NCBI GenBank assembly: GCA_947489175.1 | Contig: CANLED010000065.1 | Location: forward strand, 1-8,943 | Length of the DNA: 8,943 bases | Origin: Chitinophagaceae bacterium | Lineage (GTDB): Bacteria; Bacteroidota; Bacteroidia; Chitinophagales; Chitinophagaceae | Direction: 5' to 3' | Shown here: positions 5,674 to 8,943 of the stretch, piece by piece | Numbering within the stretch: position 1 is the stretch's first letter | Layout of the letters: the number at the start of each line of letters is the position of its first letter | The notes under the pieces: generated by a model | What the model was told of the DNA's origin: nothing | What the model saw: only the letters and a program-made list of their open reading frames with translations | The model's database searches: none | Position numbers and translations under genes: made by a program

Positions 5674-7818
5674 TTAATTGCCTGATCCGCCTTCATTAAA
5701 GTCGGGTTTGGGCATCAACGCCTTTCTGCTTAACTTAAATTTACCTGTTTTTGCATCCAATCCAATCAATTTAACTTTAACTGAATCACCTTCCTTCATT
5801 AATCCATCAAGGTTTTCAAGTCTTTTCCAACTAACCTCACTGATATGAAGCAAACCTTGCTTTCCGGGCATGAACTCTACAAATGCTCCATAAGGCATGA
5901 TTGATTTTACCTTGGCTTCATATTCTTCACCAACTTCTGGCATAGAAACGATTCCCTTAATCCAAGCTACCGCTTTTTCAAGGCCTTCTTTAGCTGGACT
6001 AAATACGCTTACTTCACCTTGGTTTCCAACTTCTTCAATATTGATAGTGGTTCCAGTTTCGCGCTGTATTTCTTGTATAATTTTACCTTGTGGCCCGATG
6101 ATAGCTCCAATGAATTCTTTGTCGATAAACAACTTAACCATGCGCGGAGCATGTGGCTTCACTTCAGACCTAGCAGCAGGATAGCAATTGTACATTGAAT
6201 CAAGGATATGTAAACGTCCTTTTCTCGCTTGCTCCAATGCTTCACGCATTGTTTCCATGCTAAGTCCGTCAATTTTAATATCCATCTGAATTCCACAAAT
6301 TCCATCACGTGTTCCTGTAACCTTGAAATCCATGTCGCCTAAGTGATCTTCATCACCTAGTATATCTGTCAAGATTGCATATTTACCATCAGAAGGGCGT
6401 GTGATCAATCCCATAGCAACACCACTAACGTGCTTTTCGATTGGAACACCAGCATCCATTAATGCAAGTGACCCAGCACAAACAGTTGCCATTGAAGACG
6501 ACCCATTAGATTCTAAGATGTCTGACACAACACGAACTGTATATGGATATTCGCTACCTGGCATTAATTGTTTAAGAGAACGTAGGGCTAGGTTACCATG
6601 ACCAACTTCTCTCCTACCCGGACCCCTCATTGGTTTTACTTCACCTGTTGAAAACGCCGGGAAATTATAATGCAAGATGAACTTCGTATAGTCAGATTTA
6701 GCTGCACTCTCAACCAATAATTCGTCTAAGGGTGTACCGAAAGTAATTGTGGTAAGAGATTGAGTTTCTCCACGTGTGAACAAAGCAGATCCGTGTGGTG
6801 TAGGAAGAACATCAACTTCCATGTCCAATGGCCTCACTTGATCTAATTGTCTGCCATCTAGACGAATTTTATCGTCTATCATCATGTTTCTAATAACTTC
6901 CCACTTAAGGTCCTCGTAATATTTTTTAGCCAACTTCTTTTGATCAGAAGTTGCTTCATCACCTAACTGAGCTATTACTTCTTTTTTCAGTTCATCATAG
7001 GCCTTAGTCCTATCACCCTTGCTACTTGCACTCTTTGAAATGGCATAAACCCTTGCTTCAGCAAAAGTATTAACTGTATTTTGGATGGTCTCATCTGAAG
7101 GTGGCTTCGGATAATCCCTTTTTCCTTCAACACCAACTTTTTCCCTAAGTTGTTCTTGTGCAGTAATTTGTATCCTGATCGCATCATGAGCAACTTCAAG
7201 CGCTTTGATGAAATCTTCTTCAGAACATTGCTTTGACTCACCTTCAACCATCATCAGGTTTTTTGAAGTGGCGCCAATCATAAAGTCCATGTCGGCATTT
7301 GCAAGATCAGCTCTGTAAGGATTGATGATAAATTTACCATTTACCCTTGCTACACGTACTTCAGAAATGACTTCTTTGATGGGAATATTTGAAACAGCAA
7401 GTGCAGCTGAAGCAGCTAAACATGCCAATGAATCTGGCATTACTTCAGGATCTGAAGATATCAAGGTTATCAATACTTGAACATCGCATAAATAATCTTC
7501 AGGAAAAAGCGGACGAAGAGCACGGTCTATCAAACGACTCACTAAAATTTCTGAGTCACTTAGTCTTCCTTCTCTCTTAAAAAAAGAACCAGGGATTCTT
7601 CCAGCTGAAGCAAATTTTTCTTGGTAGTCAACAGAAAGTGGAAAAAAATCTTGTCCATCTTTCGGTTCTTTATTTGCACAAACTGTAGCTAGTAAAATAC
7701 AGTTTCCTTGTCTGATAGTAACAGATCCATCAGCTTGACGTGCTAACCTGCCAGTCTCGATGGTTACCACACGGTTGTCTCCTAAATCAAAACTGGTTTG
7801 AAATGGTTGTTGTAACAT
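5674..7818 (-). CDS. pnp: Polynucleotide phosphorylase (PNPase)
   Basis: PNPase is a trimeric 3'-5' exoribonuclease that degrades RNA by phosphorolysis, releasing nucleoside diphosphates; it acts in mRNA turnover. All domains are present in 714 residues, close to the E. coli length. They are: first RNase PH-like domain (~12-142), helical linker domain (~150-310), second RNase PH-like domain (~320-540), KH domain (~560-620, with IIGPQGK at 573-579) and S1 domain (~629-700, GAFVEFMPGKQGLLHISEVSW). Catalytic and phosphate-binding features are intact: GRREVGHGNLA (401-411), ESNGSSSMA (436-444), and GDEDHLGDMDFKVTG (488-502), in which D491 and D497 are the probable metal ligands. The C-terminal tail is short (DFNEGGSGN). 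It lies 74 bases after rpsO with no promoter-like box between them, so it is probably co-transcribed from the rpsO promoter through two hairpins. A terminator follows. Confidence 0.98.
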   Translation of the reverse strand: MLQQPFQTSFDLGDNRVVTIETGRLARQADGSVTIRQGNCILLATVCANKEPKDGQDFFPLSVDYQEKFASAGRIPGSFFKREGRLSDSEILVSRLIDRALRPLFPEDYLCDVQVLITLISSDPEVMPDSLACLAASAALAVSNIPIKEVISEVRVARVNGKFIINPYRADLANADMDFMIGATSKNLMMVEGESKQCSEEDFIKALEVAHDAIRIQITAQEQLREKVGVEGKRDYPKPPSDETIQNTVNTFAEARVYAISKSASSKGDRTKAYDELKKEVIAQLGDEATSDQKKLAKKYYEDLKWEVIRNMMIDDKIRLDGRQLDQVRPLDMEVDVLPTPHGSALFTRGETQSLTTITFGTPLDELLVESAAKSDYTKFILHYNFPAFSTGEVKPMRGPGRREVGHGNLALRSLKQLMPGSEYPYTVRVVSDILESNGSSSMATVCAGSLALMDAGVPIEKHVSGVAMGLITRPSDGKYAILTDILGDEDHLGDMDFKVTGTRDGICGIQMDIKIDGLSMETMREALEQARKGRLHILDSMYNCYPAARSEVKPHAPRMVKLFIDKEFIGAIIGPQGKIIQEIQRETGTTINIEEVGNQGEVSVFSPAKEGLEKAVAWIKGIVSMPEVGEEYEAKVKSIMPYGAFVEFMPGKQGLLHISEVSWKRLENLDGLMKEGDSVKVKLIGLDAKTGKFKLSRKALMPKPDFNEGGSGN

Positions 7819-7826
7819 ATTAATTG

Positions 7827-7846
7827 TTTTTGGATAGTTCCAAAAA
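7827..7846 (-). promoter_or_regulatory. Second hairpin in the rpsO-pnp leader
   Basis: On the minus strand TTTTTGGA (7839-7846) and TCCAAAAA (7827-7834) form a perfect 8-base-pair stem with a 4-base loop ACTA. It starts only 4 bases after the first hairpin (7851-7874) and ends 8 bases before the pnp ATG. Its 5' arm starts with the T-run that would serve as the U-tract of the first hairpin, so both arms matter to readthrough. The structure is seen; the regulatory role is inferred. Confidence 0.55.
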
Positions 7847-7850
7847 GCAA

Positions 7851-7874
7851 TATTCCCAACCGAAGTTGGGAATA
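7851..7874 (-). terminator. UUCG-capped hairpin between rpsO and pnp (partial terminator or RNA-processing site)
   Basis: On the minus strand TATTCCCAAC and GTTGGGAATA form a perfect 10-base-pair stem closed by a TTCG loop, i.e. C(UUCG)G, the exceptionally stable tetraloop. It begins 18 bases after the rpsO stop. The tail is TTGCTTTTT, an interrupted U-tract, so it could terminate part of the transcripts or protect the rpsO 3' end. In E. coli the same gap holds a leaky terminator and an RNase III-cleaved stem used in pnp autoregulation. Equivalence here is inferred from position only. Confidence 0.75.
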
Positions 7875-7892
7875 ATACGATTCAGTAAAATA

Positions 7893-8165
7893 TTATTTTC
7901 TTAATCCTAACTTCTCTAGCAAAGCACGGTATCCTAAAATGTCTTGCTTGCTGAGGTAGGTAAGCAGTCGTTTTCTTTGACCTACTTTTCTCATCAGACC
8001 TCTGAGGGTAGAGAAGTCCTTTTTATTCACCTTCAAATGCTTTGATATTTCATTGATTTCCTCAGTGAATAAAGCAATTTGTCCTTCAATTGAACCGGTA
8101 TTTTTTGAATTGCCACCGTATTCGGCAATAATGGAAGATTTTTTTTCTTTAGTTACGCTTGACAT
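7893..8165 (-). CDS. rpsO: 30S ribosomal protein S15
   Basis: S15 is a primary 16S rRNA-binding protein that nucleates the platform of the 30S subunit. The product from the ATG at 8165 has 90 residues, the standard length. It is all-helical and very basic in the second half. The signature block KKDFSTLRGLMRKVGQRKRLLTYL is recognisable at about 48-71, though residue 57-58 read TL where many S15 proteins have S-R. The end LEKLGLRK is typical. The frame stays open upstream to a TTG at 8216, but that would add 17 residues without family support and would start inside the promoter-like box. It is the first gene of the rpsO-pnp unit; the ATG is preceded by an A-rich leader. Confidence 0.96.
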   Translation of the reverse strand: MSSVTKEKKSSIIAEYGGNSKNTGSIEGQIALFTEEINEISKHLKVNKKDFSTLRGLMRKVGQRKRLLTYLSKQDILGYRALLEKLGLRK

Positions 8166-8213
8166 CTCAATTTTTTTTGATTCATCTTTAATTTTGCATC
8201 GAAAATTTGACTG

Positions 8214-8221
8214 CAAAAGTA
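8214..8221 (-). promoter_or_regulatory. Putative -7 promoter element for rpsO-pnp
   Basis: The minus strand reads TACTTTTG, an exact TAnnTTTG match, 48 bases before the rpsO ATG. A T-rich segment (TTTT) stands where the -33 TTTG would be expected, about 19 bases upstream. The predicted 5' leader is roughly 40 bases. The box overlaps one arm of an inverted repeat, TTTTGCA/TGCAAAA, with arms at 8192-8198 and 8212-8218. Confidence 0.55.
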
Positions 8222-8264
8222 GTGTTTTATTCCAAAATAAAAAAGAAATGCTTTAAATATTGGT

Positions 8265-8783
8265 TTACTCCATGTATTTAAGTTTTACGGCATATAATAT
8301 GACAAAAATTAACCCAAAAAAGCCTGCGTAAAAAGCAAATGCAAGTCCCAATAAATTAGTTCCACCAAAAACCAATATTGGCGCAACAATGCTTATCAAT
8401 GTTCCCAATAAATACAGCCTAAATCCATTTTTCTTTAACCTGAGCATCAACATTGCACCCAGCAAGGTTAACAAATTAGACACCATTGCAAAGAATGCAT
8501 GGTCTCTCATGTTAGAGGTTGAGTTTACTGCAGCAGCATTTTCGATTAATTGTTCTACCTTCTCACCTGTTGCAGGATCTTGTTTGAAAGCATCTTCAAA
8601 TTGAACCTGCATTTGTGATAAACTCTTTGAAAATTCAAGGCTAATTTGCTCTGGATTGGATAGGCTTGAGATTGACTGAACAAATATCCAGCTGCTGCCA
8701 AAAATAGTTAGGTAGCATAAAAAAGTTAAAAATTTAGGCCTAAGTGGCTTAATATCTTGCTTATTTTCAAATGATGATTCCAT
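8265..8783 (-). CDS. Four-helix membrane protein of unknown function
   Basis: I do not recognise the family. This 172-residue protein starts with a short polar cytosolic tail (1-16, ending KPLRPKF). Predicted membrane helices are TM1 18-40 (FLTFLCYLTIFGSSWIFVQSI), TM2 96-115, TM3 122-141 (YLLGTLISIVAPILVFGG) and TM4 143-166, which ends YAVKLKYME. Between TM1 and TM2 is a ~55-residue polar, helix-prone and acidic segment (about 42-95) that should be periplasmic if the basic ends are inside. The basic loop RLKKNGFR (115-122) between TM2 and TM3 fits that orientation. I have a general memory of similar small 'PTFLTxLCxLTFIGS'-type proteins in Bacteroidota, but no function. It has its own promoter-like box and stands directly upstream of rpsO. 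The ATG at 8783 is supported by the box spacing. Confidence 0.75.
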   Translation of the reverse strand: MESSFENKQDIKPLRPKFLTFLCYLTIFGSSWIFVQSISSLSNPEQISLEFSKSLSQMQVQFEDAFKQDPATGEKVEQLIENAAAVNSTSNMRDHAFFAMVSNLLTLLGAMLMLRLKKNGFRLYLLGTLISIVAPILVFGGTNLLGLAFAFYAGFFGLIFVILYAVKLKYME

Positions 8784-8805
8784 TACTTCTTAATAATTGT
8801 AAAAA

Positions 8806-8813
8806 CAAAGTTA
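8806..8813 (-). promoter_or_regulatory. Putative -7 promoter element for the four-helix membrane protein gene
   Basis: The minus strand reads TAACTTTG, matching TAnnTTTG, 22 bases before the ATG at 8783. No clear -33 box at 19-21 bases. Upstream of it, two copies of TGTTCAAA on the minus strand lie within the 160-base gene-free stretch 8784-8943. Otherwise I see nothing in that stretch: no frame of useful length and no strong hairpin. Confidence 0.5.
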
Positions 8814-8943
8814 ATGCAGAATCAGTTTGAACAGTTAAATTGAATAAACTTTGAACAAAACTGCTTTTATTCTATTTTATATTTAATACAGGGCACCGAA
8901 AACATAAATAACAGCGTTATCATTGACCAACAATCATTTACAT

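Noticed and set aside
5897..6184. Plus-strand open frame of 95 codons inside pnp
   Set aside because: It lies antisense to the KH and S1 coding region of an intact PNPase; it is a shadow of a conserved gene and has no recognisable product.
8166..8216. Longer rpsO starting at TTG 8216
   Set aside because: The extension has no S15 family support, starts within the promoter-like box, and the ATG at 8165 gives the standard 90 residues.
8784..8943. Possible start of another gene or regulatory RNA at the right edge
   Set aside because: No frame of useful length, only a 5-bp ATAAC/GTTAT repeat, and no extended structure; the window ends before any upstream gene is seen.
1..8943. A defence, mobile or otherwise novel multi-gene system
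   Set aside because: All but two genes are recognisable households or transport functions, and the two unknown genes are solitary. No transposase, integrase, direct-repeat array or tRNA was found.

Overview
The window comes from a low-GC (mostly A+T) member of the Bacteroidota. This rests on three things. The proteins look like Bacteroidota homologues, notably a long signal peptidase I with an extra N-terminal membrane domain and a TolC-type outer-membrane protein. Start codons lack Shine-Dalgarno sequences and are preceded by A-rich runs. The intergenic regions carry TAnnTTTG elements, the -7 box of the Bacteroidota primary sigma factor. Class and genus cannot be fixed from this sequence alone.

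Left part: the 5'-truncated gene at 2-1282 is the only one on the + strand and encodes a TolC/OEP-family outer-membrane efflux channel. It converges, 11 bases apart, on a two-gene minus-strand unit: lepB (signal peptidase I, 1799-3325) followed by a cytidine deaminase with a GTG start (1294-1788).

Middle part, all on the minus strand: a DUF3052-like protein of unknown function (3485-3991), plsY (acyl-phosphate:glycerol-3-phosphate acyltransferase, 4103-4744) and prmA (ribosomal protein L11 methyltransferase, 4815-5633). The first two have their own promoter-like element.

Right part, minus strand: rpsO (ribosomal protein S15, 7893-8165) and pnp (polynucleotide phosphorylase, 5674-7818) form the classic rpsO-pnp pair, with prmA directly downstream. 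Two perfect hairpins lie between rpsO and pnp. A strong intrinsic terminator lies between pnp and prmA, and its U-tract touches the prmA ATG. Upstream of rpsO is a four-helix membrane protein of unknown function (8265-8783), then 160 bases without a gene to the window edge.

Functionally this is a housekeeping region: translation and RNA turnover (rpsO, pnp, prmA), membrane lipid synthesis (plsY), protein secretion (lepB, and an exported TolC homologue) and pyrimidine salvage (cdd). I see no phage, transposon, CRISPR array, toxin-antitoxin pair, tRNA or rRNA, and no convincing new multi-gene system. The most interesting features are the RNA structures on either side of pnp.
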